From: Amphimedon queenslandica | Lineage: Eukaryota; Porifera; Demospongiae; Haplosclerida; Niphatidae | Length of the DNA: 21,579 nt | Direction of reading: 5' to 3' | Assembly (NCBI RefSeq): GCF_000090795.2 | Contig: NW_003546622.1 | Location: 1 to 21,579, forward strand | Part shown: piece after piece, positions 1 to 17,500 of the stretch | Layout of the letters: each line of letters opens with the position of its first letter | How positions within the stretch are numbered: the stretch's first letter is position 1 | Position numbers and translations under genes: made by a program | Notes under the pieces: generated by a model | What the model was told of the DNA's origin: nothing | What the model saw: only the letters and a program-made list of their open reading frames with translations | The model's database searches: none

Positions 1-1803
1 TTTTGTATAAGTAGCAAGTAATTTTTTTAATGTCATTTTAGTTGTCATCATTAGTGCAATCCATCCTTTATTATCCTGAATGGTAACATTAGCTCCAGCA
101 GACAGTAAACTGTGTACAATGTCCTCATGTCCTCTTTCACAAGCTAACATTAGTGCTGTCTTACCTTCTTCATTAGTATGATCAATATTAACAGTTTCTA
201 GTTGAAGAAGGAACTCTACTGCTTCATTATTACCAGCTGTGACTGCCTCAAGGAGAGCTAGTTCAAAGGTAAAGTTCATATTCTCATCTTCTTGAAGGAC
301 AGGATGATCATTAATGTATAAACTAAATATACCAATGAGACGCATAAACTGTAACTTTCCTCCAGTATGTTCTATTAGACTATCAGCTGTAGAATCAAGC
401 ACACTGTATTTAATAACTACTGATCCAGTAATAATTGTTATATATTTCAACAACGATTGTGCAAATTTTACTGGAAGCAAATGTTGAATTAGAAGAGATA
501 GATTGCTTAGATTACTAGCATACCATGGATTATTAAGCTTTATAATAATATGAGACATATTATTTATATCTGGAATATGCTCCTGGTATATTTGTATTAA
601 TGACTGGTGAAGATGTGTCACATTACTGGAAGATCTAAATGTGTCGGCTTTTTTCTTGTGATTCTGTAGTTCACTCACAATACTCAGCTTCTTTACACCA
701 AAAGTGACATCACTCAGAAATCTTTGACTCAAAACTACCATTAAGTTGCAGTCAATAAAATCATAGTATGGATGAATAATTTTGAATATTTCATCTAATG
801 ATGCATTTGTTAACTTGTCACTCCAGTTCATGTATGCCTCAATCCATCTTGTTAAATCAACAAGTAGCTTAGGATCTGAGGCTTCTTTCTCATCGAATGC
901 TGTTCGTACTTCTGTGAAAAGATCAGTAAATGATTTATTGAGCTCATCCAGTGTATGTGAAACTTCTTCTTCACCTTCCTTTGTCTTGAACATTACTTTT
1001 TGTGTAGTACCCACAGCCGTTGTGTTACTAATGTTAGGTACTGAAGAATGTCCTTCAATAATTTTTTTGATATTTTGTGCAAGAGTGTTTTCTCTTCTAA
1101 TTGTCAATGCAGTAATGACATCACTCCATTTTGCCTCAGGATAAATAGAGAGCCATTTTGAAAATAATTTCCTCTTTTGGTCATTCAAATTGGAATTTTC
1201 AGTTTCAATTACTGATACATCATGTTGTGTTATTCCTGGTAAGCAGTAGCCAAATAACTGCCAATCTGTAACAAGCGGTTCAAGCCATTGAGTTAATAAC
1301 GAAACATCAGGTCGATCATCAATCATAGGGCCAGGATTGAGTTCAATATCTCCTGATAAGAGCAGAAGCATACGTAGACAAACAATCAAACAGAGATCAT
1401 TGTAAATCAGGTTAGAACTGCTGCCTCCAGGTAAGACTACTGACTGGAGGTAATTTGTATCAGTAACAGTAACACCAGTAGTACATTGTACTTGGTAGCA
1501 GTTACCTAATAATAAAATACCAGTAAATATACAAGTACAAAGTTGCAATTGTTGTTTACCTGTTGGAGGAATCATCAAGATGTGTCTTAATAAAGAGAGA
1601 GAGAGAAAGAGGAGGAGTAAAGCAATAAGAGACAGAGCTGCTGGCAGTTTAGATGTCTTCTCTCCTGGTGTAGTACTGCCTGACTTTCTATCTACTGCAG
1701 CTTTGAATGAGTGAGAGTGGCGGCCATTAGCTGGTCTACTGGAGGCAGCTTGACAGTAGTGCCACAATCCAATACTTGCTCTAAATTGAGAGACATCAAT
1801 CAT
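1..1803 (-). CDS. 2A-like motif / Death-like / ankyrin-repeat protein, 5' part
   Basis: This is a single open frame of 601 codons with no stop, running off the left edge, so the C-terminus is missing. The start is the first ATG after an in-frame TAG about 90 nt upstream (MIDVSQFRASIG...). The order is: polar N-terminus (1-52); strongly hydrophobic segment (about 53-79, LPAALSLIALLLLFLSLSLL); second hydrophobic stretch (about 87-101); 2A-type motif GDIELNPGP (151-159); Death-like domain (about 176-250; LFGYCLPGI, FSKWL, WSDVITAL); an acidic/helical region of about 250 residues that I cannot name; and ankyrin repeats from about 512 (GKTALMLACERGHEDIVHSL, then LLSAGANVTIQD). Known of families: Death folds and ankyrin repeats are protein-interaction modules of intracellular signalling; 2A motifs make ribosomes skip a Gly-Pro bond. 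I infer a split product: a membrane leader ending at G158 and a soluble Death/ankyrin part starting at P159. No intron is seen, though one could lie upstream or off-window. Confidence 0.85.
   Translation of the reverse strand, partial: MIDVSQFRASIGLWHYCQAASSRPANGRHSHSFKAAVDRKSGSTTPGEKTSKLPAALSLIALLLLFLSLSLLRHILMIPPTGKQQLQLCTCIFTGILLLGNCYQVQCTTGVTVTDTNYLQSVVLPGGSSSNLIYNDLCLIVCLRMLLLLSGDIELNPGPMIDDRPDVSLLTQWLEPLVTDWQLFGYCLPGITQHDVSVIETENSNLNDQKRKLFSKWLSIYPEAKWSDVITALTIRRENTLAQNIKKIIEGHSSVPNISNTTAVGTTQKVMFKTKEGEEEVSHTLDELNKSFTDLFTEVRTAFDEKEASDPKLLVDLTRWIEAYMNWSDKLTNASLDEIFKIIHPYYDFIDCNLMVVLSQRFLSDVTFGVKKLSIVSELQNHKKKADTFRSSSNVTHLHQSLIQIYQEHIPDINNMSHIIIKLNNPWYASNLSNLSLLIQHLLPVKFAQSLLKYITIITGSVVIKYSVLDSTADSLIEHTGGKLQFMRLIGIFSLYINDHPVLQEDENMNFTFELALLEAVTAGNNEAVEFLLQLETVNIDHTNEEGKTALMLACERGHEDIVHSLLSAGANVTIQDNKGWIALMMTTKMTLKKLLATYTK
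1327..1353 (-). other. 2A-like ribosome-skipping motif GDIELNPGP
   Basis: Codons 151-159 of the Death/ankyrin gene read GDIELNPGP and match the 2A consensus D(V/I)ExNPGP in full. It is preceded by CLRMLLLLS, the hydrophobic helix-forming kind of upstream context these motifs use. In known 2A peptides the bond between the last Gly and Pro is not formed, giving two proteins from one frame. Here that falls between G158 and P159, between the hydrophobic leader and the Death-like domain. Confidence 0.85.
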
Positions 1804-2170
1804 AATGCTTGTCACAGAGAGATGGCGGATCAGTCCTTCCAATGAAAAATTCGTTGATTCAACAATTGAGGTCACTGGCACAGGTGTAGATCTATGCTAA
1901 CCACAAAATCTATACTAAAGCCACAACTAAACTATCAGTAACTACCTGTATAGTAAAGTAAAACACCCCTAAAATCTCCTTATAAGGGCATCTACAGATT
2001 TTTGTATATACATACCAAAACTCCACAACACATGGTGTTGATGTTTCAGTTGTATGCTGTAATGTTAATGACCAGGATTGCCTGATAAAAGGAGGAGCAT
2101 ACGTAGAGAAATAGTTAAATAGAGATCATTCTAAATAAAACATGCAGTAAAAATGAATAAATAAACTAAT
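1804..2170. other. Intergenic region upstream of the Death/ankyrin gene
   Basis: This gap separates the ATG of the Death/ankyrin gene (at 1803) from the stop of TMEM42; both lie on the minus strand. It should hold the promoter and 5' leader of the former and the 3' UTR end of the latter. No TATA box or canonical AATAAA signal stands out on the minus strand. Its one clear content is the decayed 2A-coding segment at 2072-2138. Confidence 0.6.
2072..2138 (-). pseudogene. Decayed copy of the 2A-coding segment, D-I-E-L codons deleted
   Basis: Bases 2081-2138 align without gaps to 1352-1409 of the Death/ankyrin gene, with about ten mismatches in 58. Bases 2072-2080 match 1331-1339 exactly. The 12 bases between (1340-1351), which encode most of D-I-E-L, are absent. 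In frame on the minus strand it reads SLRMLLLLSG then NPGH and a stop, against CLRMLLLLSGDIELNPGP in the gene. It is therefore in the same orientation, cannot work as a 2A, and closes within two codons. It may be a relic of a tandem copy or of the element that supplied the 2A module. Confidence 0.7.
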
Positions 2171-3532
2171 TTATAAAACTTTGTTCTTATTGTTATTCTG
2201 TCCATAGATTATTAACACAAATCCTAACACAATCAGTGAAAACCCACACCACCACATGAGGTTCAGTGCTTCTCCAAACAATGCCCATCCAAACACACTC
2301 TAACAACAGGAGAGATTTTAAAATGTACATTGCACAAGTAAATACAATAAATGTATTATTACATGTACATACATACAAGTAAAATAAAGTTATTATCATT
2401 CTACATGTAATTACAGCAAAGATCAATAAAAAGAATGCTATGATGTACAGTAATGTTAACTTAGTATAATTTTAGTTAAGTTAACTATATAGTCTATAAT
2501 GCTAAGTACCGTATAGTGGAAAATTTGGAGGGAGTTAAATTTGGCAAATTTGGAGTTTTGATGCATTTGCGAAAATAAAAATCCACCATTTTGAGCCATT
2601 ATGCAATGGCATGTGACCACAAATTCACAAATTTACCAAAATAAAATTCACCAGTCATCAAAATTTAGCGATTCACCAAATTTAACTCCATCCAAAATTT
2701 CCCACTATACGGTATTTCCAACAATCATTATTTTACTTACAGAGAAAACGAAGTTGCAAGTGCTGACAGTAACAGTGGCCTGTGCAGTGCTCGAGTGCTT
2801 CTGTAGTGCTCTTGCAAATAACACAAACATAATGACATTGCATACACCCACCAACATCAGGCAGAGCAACTGTAGTACCTTCAGTAGTAACTCCTGATTC
2901 TAATCACAAGGAGAAAATTTGCATAATACATAATGTAGCATAGTAGTTAGTATACTACAGATAACCAAGTCAAATCATCATCTACTCTTACTTCTACACT
3001 ATCTTAATGTATTTCAATTTCAATTAATTAAAGCTTCATATTAATGTATTGTATACATGTAGCTGGTAATGTGGATGGACGCAAATTTAGTGAATTTGAA
3101 TAGTCAATTAAATCCAATAATTTAAAACCATTTATGCACATGCTCAATGGTACACGCCTAAAAGTTCACCAAACCATAACAACAAGGCATAGCAATTCGT
3201 CAAAATTTCTACTCCAAAAATACCAGTTACATACTCTTTTTCAACTTCAAAAATTTAATAAAAAGACATAACTTTGACGCTAATTTCTGAAAAAAATTTT
3301 ACCATTATGTCATGCCCGTAGCCCAAATTTAAAATTAAAAGATTACTTTATTAAAAGTTGCTGCATTTAATAATAATAATTATGGGCTTACTTCTGTACA
3401 TTTATCATTTGATAAGCACAACAACAGTTTCAGAGTTGCATTTCCTTCTTCCAGTCCAATTTTACTAAAAACAGAAGCAAGGGATGCCAGAAGACCGGAT
3501 AAAACAGAATTTGCTTCTAAGAGACTCGCCAT
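2171..3532 (-). CDS. TMEM42: TMEM42-like multi-pass membrane protein (3 exons)
   Basis: Spliced from 3392-3532, 2741-2899 and 2171-2299 (minus strand; 141, 159 and 129 nt; all junctions phase 0) to 142 aa, close to the roughly 160 aa of vertebrate TMEM42. Exon 1 starts MASLLEANSVLSGLLASLAS, a first hydrophobic helix followed by VFSKIGLEEGN. Exon 2 gives LLCLMLVGVCNVIMFVLFAR and ATVTVSTCNFVFS. Exon 3 gives SVFGWALFGEALNLMWWCGF followed by a last helix and a short polar tail (GQNNNKNKVL). The pattern ARAL...STAQATVTV...FGEAL..WW.G...I..G is that of TMEM42, an EamA/drug-metabolite-transporter-like four-helix protein of unknown function. Donors are GTAAGC and GTAAGT; acceptors are GATTAG and GTTAG. 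It is divergent from Rab2. Assignment is from remembered family pattern; the exon structure is firm. Confidence 0.86.
2300..2740 (-). other. TMEM42 intron 2
   Basis: This 441-nt intron (donor GTAAGT, acceptor TTGTTAG) contains the complete TA-flanked inverted-repeat element at 2507-2714 and otherwise AT-rich sequence with a short TACATG run near 2361-2376. I see no coding sequence in it. Confidence 0.75.
2507..2714. mobile_element. MITE-like inverted-repeat element, copy 1
   Basis: The ends are TACCGTATAGTGG and CCACTATACGGTA, perfect inverted repeats. The homology continues inwards as GGAGGGAGTTAAATTTGG on the left and its near complement on the right. It is about 208 bp, non-coding and bounded by TA, the usual target of Tc1/mariner-type MITEs. 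It shares ends and interior with the element at 6783-6974. Confidence 0.85.
2900..3391 (-). other. TMEM42 intron 1
   Basis: This is a 492-nt AT-rich intron. The stretch about 3060-3230 has short matches to the neighbouring MITE family (GCAAATTTAGTGAATTTG, TTCACCAAA, CTACTCC) and weak inverted ends (CTGGTA/TACCAG), so it may be a much-decayed copy. Nothing else is seen in it. Confidence 0.5.
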
Positions 3533-10944
<7,412 letters not shown>

Positions 10945-10962
10945 GGACAACCAGTTCATTAA

Positions 10963-10963
<1 letters not shown>

Positions 10964-11023
<60 letters not shown>
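10964..11023 (+). repeat. (ATT)20 microsatellite in the Rab2 3' UTR
   Basis: Twenty perfect ATT units start 20 nt after the Rab2 stop and end just before the AATAAA at 11034, so they should lie in the mature 3' UTR. Long Ile or Asn runs in frames crossing it are artefacts. Confidence 0.95.
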
Positions 11024-11033
11024 GATGTTGTCA

Positions 11034-11039
11034 AATAAA
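11034..11039 (+). terminator. Rab2 polyadenylation signal AATAAA
   Basis: A canonical AATAAA lies 90 nt after the Rab2 stop codon (within TCAAATAAATAAC) and is the first such hexamer downstream. The cleavage site itself is not visible. Confidence 0.65.
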
Positions 11040-11507
11040 TAACAACCTTTATTATTATTATTATTGTTATTACTATTATTATTTTGTGGTAATATCATTT
11101 ATTACCATTATTATTATTATTATTAATGCTAAATATAATTGTGTTTTACAAACACTTGCACGTTATTAATGCATTACACAGCATTACAAAGACTAGGCAT
11201 CATCATTGCCCTTTATGTTTTTGATGCTGTGCCCACAGGTATATGTATTTGTGTGATTGTAAAGTAATTGTAAATGGGCAGATTCTCAATGTAATGTCAT
11301 GTGATCTAGACTGCATGTTTGTGCAATTTTATAGCATGGCAAAAACGTATTGTCTTCTCAGTGCATATGATCATGCATGATTTTAATATTGTGAGCCCCC
11401 ACCCAGTAAATTAATTGATTGGCGTATTATCCAAACCTATAGAGTACTTGCAAGTCGGCCATAGTGCAGATATCTCTTTCAGAAGGAGCTCTCTTATAAC
11501 GTCAGGA

Positions 11508-14500
11508 ATGCATCTTAATCTTGTTTCGGTCACTCATCTTCTTTTGCTGTTCCTCTCCCGCTGTTCTTTCGGCCTAGAGTCAATAGATGTACTTCAGCCT
11601 ATCACTAAGATATCTCCTGCTAGGAGAGTGGGTACTACTGATGACTCGTTTGGATATTCAGTCACTGTGCATCAACTGTTTGATAGTCCGTCCGGTATGA
11701 ACATGGAAGATATACTCAACCAAACTCTGTGAGTCGGGCTCTCAACTTTACATGTGGGATTTGATTTTGCAAATCAAAACACATGATCCCATGCACCATC
11801 TTGTTTTACTGTTATAATTTTTTCATTTTCATGGATTTTAATTTCACGAATTTGCAAAAAGTCAAGTTCCTCAAAAGTTTTTAACTAATATGATATAAAA
11901 CCTATAGACATGGAATAAGTTTAATCTTAATTCTGGTTTATGAATCATTTTATTATCGACAAAGGCAGCTGACTTGTTAGAATTGTTATATATAATATCA
12001 ATTCAGAACCTTTTCAAATGTATAAAAATTTTGTAACAGACCATCTCTCGCAACTCCTATTTCCCCTCTGGCAGCCAGTGGCTTGTATTTTTGACACATA
12101 GCCTGTAGTTTGTTATTTTACAAGTTTCTTTTTTCATCACTATATGTTTTCTTTGTCTCATCAAGTTTTTGTTGTTTTGCTTGCACAGATTTATATTATT
12201 ATAATCAGCTAACTCTTGTTGTTACTACAATAGCATGTTTTACTAAGTGAGTAGATGCTTTAAGTACTAGATCTATCTAATTTCATTAGGTGACAAAGAA
12301 ATGTGTTTAATACAAATTGGAATGTCAATTGATGTATTGGTACATGTATTGTGTGACACCCCTTTAATTATCTGCATTATAATATATAAAGTAAACTATA
12401 AACCTAGTTGATTATAGTCATGCATCATGCAGGCTGTTGTTATACAGGCTTTTCTTGATGTTAACTTTGTTGTTGTTTATTGTTAACTCAGGCTGTTGTT
12501 GTTGTTAACTTTCCTCCTTTCTATTCTTATACATTTCCTCACAGTATAATGGTTGGTGCTCCTCGTGGTGCTTACCCAGGTGGTCTGGAATATACTGAAG
12601 TACCACCAACTAACTTAGCATGTCGTCAGTTTTATTCATCCAACTCACTTCCTACCAACATGGAGGACATACTTGCTTGTTATAATCAAACTGGTATGCA
12701 CAATAAGACAGGACTGGTGTATCAGTGTTCACTATCCTCTGGGTCTTGTACTGCTCCTCTTGGTAATGGAGACCCTGAAGCACCTGATGGACTCCTGTTT
12801 GATAGAGTTGGTTAGAGTACCCAATTTATTGATCATAATTTTAATATGCTCATGTAGGAGATATTGATAAATATACTAATGGCATCAGTGATAATTTCGC
12901 TGAACTTTTCTTTACACAAAGCAAGGAAGGACAGCAGATGGGAGCTACTGTTTATAGTGAAGATGGATATTTTGTAGTAATTAGAAGCACACACATTGTA
13001 GCACTCATTCATTTTCTTCCTTTGTCCTTTTTGTTGCTTGAATGTATCATTTTTACTGTCCTTTTTGCTAATAGGCTTGTGCTCCATTATGGGAGTTTAC
13101 TGATCTTCCTAACAGTGATAATTCTCAGCCAAGAGGTCAATGTGTTTATTCTGGTCGTAGCTTAAAGAATTTCCTTAGAATAGATCCATGTTGTAAGTTT
13201 ATTATCTTTCTATATTTTACAGTATATATAACTAGGAACTTTTAAAGGATTTTACTTTACCTTATTTTGAAATTTTTTGAGATTTACAAAATTTAAATCA
13301 ACAAATATCTAGACAATGCAAATTACAAAAGACAGATCTACAAAAATTAAAGTTTCTGGAGCTTGTACATGACAATTAATATTTATTTTGCTATAGTGAT
13401 ATAGAATGTAGTTTTTTAATTAAGTACCTTAAAATTAAAACTTTCTATTCCATTCCAACAATTGCTGCATATTAGGCATTTGCCAGAGTATGATGTCAGC
13501 AACAAGTTAAAGCTCTACATTATTTATACAATGTACAACTGACATTGGGTAGCCTGGGCTATGTAATTACTTTTATAACTACATGCATTTATCAATTGAT
13601 AGTCATAGCCGGTAGTCCTAATAATCAAAATGGCGAAGGTTTCTGTGAAGCTGGATTTTCTGTGGGTATATCCAGTACCCCAATATCAAAAAGTGTGAGT
13701 CTATTCATATAATTTTCATTAATTTTATTTCATTTTTAGAACTTCACAGGTCCAGTTCTAATGATTGGTACACCTGGCAGAGATGCCAGTGCAGGAGGAG
13801 TGTTCTATTATAATCCATTGGATACTCTTAATGATACTTTTATTCGTCTAGTTGATGGACGAAATATCACCTTTTATTTCAATTCAACTTCAACTGTTCC
13901 ATTGGATGGTAGCTTAGTAGGACAAGCACCTACTGTTAGGCCATCAAATCATGTAGGATATCTATCAGGTCCTATTAATGTACCAGATCAAGCATTTTCA
14001 TACTATGGTAATTGTCTTAATAGCTCCTGTCTCAATAAACCTGTTTATACAAGCAAAAATCTCCAATTTTCCTAACCTTATTCTTTTCATTGTTTTATTT
14101 CATGCTCATTGTTTTAGGCTTTGCTCTTACTAGTGGTTTCTTAACCAATCAAACAGTCAAAGGTATAGTCTATCATGTGTACACATTTTAGAATATTTTT
14201 GTATGTAGTACAATTTTTTTATTCTTATTTTCTTATTTTTATCTTTCTTCTCTTTTTTAGATCTAGTTGTATCAGCTCCCAAGTATAATCGAACTACACA
14301 AGTTGGAAGGGTAAGATATACCTATCACTAAAATTAAATTATATTAAATACTCAAAACTGTCAAAATACAAGGTACTTGACTTGATCATTTTGCTAATAG
14401 AATCTACAAGTTTCAATGTCATGAAATAATTTAATTGTATTATCATCATTAGGTTTATATTGTTACTAATCCTTCTAAAGTTCCAACATTATTCATTGAT

Positions 14501-17500
14501 GGAGATCAGGTAATTTTTATTATTTTTGTTTTCTATACTAGTTTGTTTGACAGTTTGGTGAGCAGTTTGGATATTCAGTTGCAACAACAGATCTTAATGG
14601 AGATGGGTATAATTTATAATGACATTGTTATTGTTGATATATTATTAAAAACAGTTTGTGTAACTTTAAACTTTCATTTTTATTTCACAGTGTACTCTTC
14701 ATACACACCTTTTGCTACTTTCACACTCTTTATTTTCTCTCTTTTATAGTTGGGATGATATTTTGGTAGGTGCTCCATTTTACATTGACACATTTAGACG
14801 GCATTTTGAGTCTGGCCGAGTAGCTATTTATAGAAATGATGGAACAGTAAGAAATTATTAAGAGAAAGAAAGAGAGAGGAAGACAAAAAATTATACATGG
14901 AGAAAAAGAATTAGTTTTATAGTCATTTCACTTTTTATAGGGCACTGGTAATTTTGAGTACAGTGGATCAGTGCTAGGTCAGACTAACTTTGGCCGTTTT
15001 GGAATGTCTCTAGCAACGCTTGGTGACATTAATAATGATGGATATAATGGTAATAATAATTAGTAACAAAAATAAATAATAATTGGCCATGTAGATTTTG
15101 CAGTAGGTGCTCCATTTGATGGTGATGGTGTTGTTTATATTTATTATGGACAAAATGTGAATGGATCTATTGTGAATACCACCATACAACAAGTACAGAA
15201 TATTAACTATTTAGCTAATGTATACTTTATAGTCATTATACATTGCCAATCATTAAACTTTCTGTAGTGCTATTTCAGAATGCTGTCTTGTTGGTTTTAG
15301 GTGATAAATGGTACAGAAGTTGCAGGTCAAGTCACTAATCTTACTTCAGTCAGTTCATTTGGGTTCTCTCTTTGTGGCAGCACTGATATTGATCAAAATG
15401 AGTATAGAGGTAAGCCTATTTCCGACTAAATCGATTTAAGCATAAACCAATCTTAACTTTAATGTAATTAGTATTTTAAAACTTTATTTCTCTTCTTTCT
15501 TCAGATCTGGTAGTTGGTGCTTTTGAGTCACAGAGTATATTTATATTACGTACTATACCAGTTGCTGTAGCTAATATCAGTTTCAATATTAATGTCCCTA
15601 TTGTGGTTATAAACACTTATGATTGCTCATTTCAAGGAGTTGTTCAAAGTACATGGTAAGAAATACTTTCAAAAGTTTTTCAAAAGTAATTAATTGAAAT
15701 TGAAAACTGTACTACTTTCAAAAAACTACCATGTATTTTTTTTTCTAAAAATTGACTCCAAATTGCTCACATTTAATTTGGGATCACAGATATTATTGTG
15801 TTTATATTGTTGGTATATTAAACATTGATATTAATCCTTGTAATACCATTATTGATGATAATTACACGTACACATATGTCTCTTATTTAGTTTTCAAATA
15901 AATGTAACTTCATCTTACACTGGGAAAGGTCTAGCACTAGGATTCAGTAAGAATTTGAGTACCTGCAGACAAATAATTTTAAAAATTGTAGGTACTACTT
16001 ATGTTTTGAGTGAGGTTAAAGCATCAGGTTCTGCTGCTCGTCTGTTCTTTGACAATCCTTCATCATCTTCAACAAGACGTGGTATAACATATACTGGAGT
16101 TAATGTAACAGTGGCAGATACTGTTGTGGCCTATGTGAAGGTATAAAATGAATAATGTTGAATGTGTATAATTTTTGACTGAATAAAACAGTAGCTAGTG
16201 TTATATATATTTTTCATTTACAATAATAATTATAATACTCTAATTTTAAACTTTCTCTTTCTTCTTCTTTAGAATACAACTGATTTTGATGATTTTAAGC
16301 TGAGGGTTCAGTTGGAGCAGATACCACGAGACAATACTCCAGTGGATACTAACATTAATGTTACTAGCTTCTCACAGTCTCTTATTATCCAGTCAAATTC
16401 TTTTCAAGAAAGTGTAAGGAGCATTTTTTTATTTTTGAGGCAATTTTAATTATAAAAGTTTAGATGTTTTGGACCAAATTTTTTGAAAAAAAGAACTTTG
16501 TTTTAACCATTACAGCTAATTTTAAAATGCCTATAACCACTCACACTTTTACATCGCATTTAAGAATGTGTTATCAAGAATTCATTATTAAAATTAACTA
16601 ACTTGAACTGTTTATAGATATCTGTTCGAAGGAACTGTGGATTGGATGGTGTGTGTGTTTCTGATCTTGTTTTAAATATTCCTAGTGTTGTGTTTACGTA
16701 AGTATGCCTTAAGTATAATTTATTAATAATATTATTATTAAATAAAAAGTCCTTTGCTTAATCCATCAAATTATTTTGCAATTATCAGTACCCTCATATT
16801 CACCAAGTTACATTGATATTGTATTTTATTATTCTTAAGGTCTGATGATGGTACTGTCTATAGCAGGATTGAGGCTGGTTTTGTAAGCAGGATTACTATC
16901 ACTGTAACAATACAGAATAATGGAGAAGACTCTTATAATCCTTACCTGAATATTACTATACCTAAAGCTAACTTGAAACATGTGGCAAATGTAAGTGATG
17001 CAGAAAAAATAGAGATTGAATGTACTTGTATAGTTTGGCATGCAGATCAATAAGTAGAGGGATGAGTGGCTCATGTAGCAAAGTAATTAGCACTTGAAAA
17101 AAACTTTTATTTAATGGACTTTTTGTTTTATGTACAAATTAATGTATTTAATGCATTATGAGCAGATATAGGATCTAATATTGTTCCTTGTACAGGGAAT
17201 TTCACCAAAAATGACTAGGAAAGAAGTTTTTATAATTTCTTCTGATGTATATTTATGTGCATGTGTTGTGTAAGGTGATTCCAATCAAAATTGCAAATTT
17301 TTAATTTGCTTAAAATTGGTCCAAAGTTCCTGAACTATAGTGCAGGGTTGTTTGCCAAATTTTTCCAACAATTAAAAGGAGAAAATTTTCTATTTTTATA
17401 AGTTTTTAATACGTATAAATGTACATTGTATTGTAGAAAGCTTGAGATGACTCCGATAAAAATAAAATTTTTATAAATTTTTGAAATTGCTCAAAAATTA

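Larger units (their letters stand above)
10945..11507 (+). other. Rab2 3' UTR and Rab2-integrin intergenic region
   Basis: The 563 bp between the Rab2 stop and the integrin ATG include the (ATT)20 tract, an AATAAA signal, a second imperfect ATT tract (about 11050-11127) and AT-rich sequence. The last 90-odd bases are open in frame with the integrin but contain no ATG. No clear TATA box is seen for the integrin gene. Confidence 0.65.

Noticed and set aside
782..1144. 120-codon plus-strand frame
   Set aside because: Antisense shadow of the Death-like/helical part of the minus-strand gene; no domain pattern of its own.
1..1803. The 2A motif marking this as a retrotransposon ORF
   Set aside because: No reverse transcriptase, endonuclease or gag-like sequence follows in the frame; instead Death-like and ankyrin modules follow. 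A transposon origin for the leader alone remains possible.
11415..11507. N-terminal extension of the integrin frame
   Set aside because: The frame is open but has no ATG, and the signal peptide begins at the ATG at 11508.
11695..11700. GTATGA as the donor of integrin exon 1
   Set aside because: Joining it to the exon 2 acceptor gives an immediate stop; the GTGAGT at 11729 keeps frame and gives the expected IMVGAP blade.
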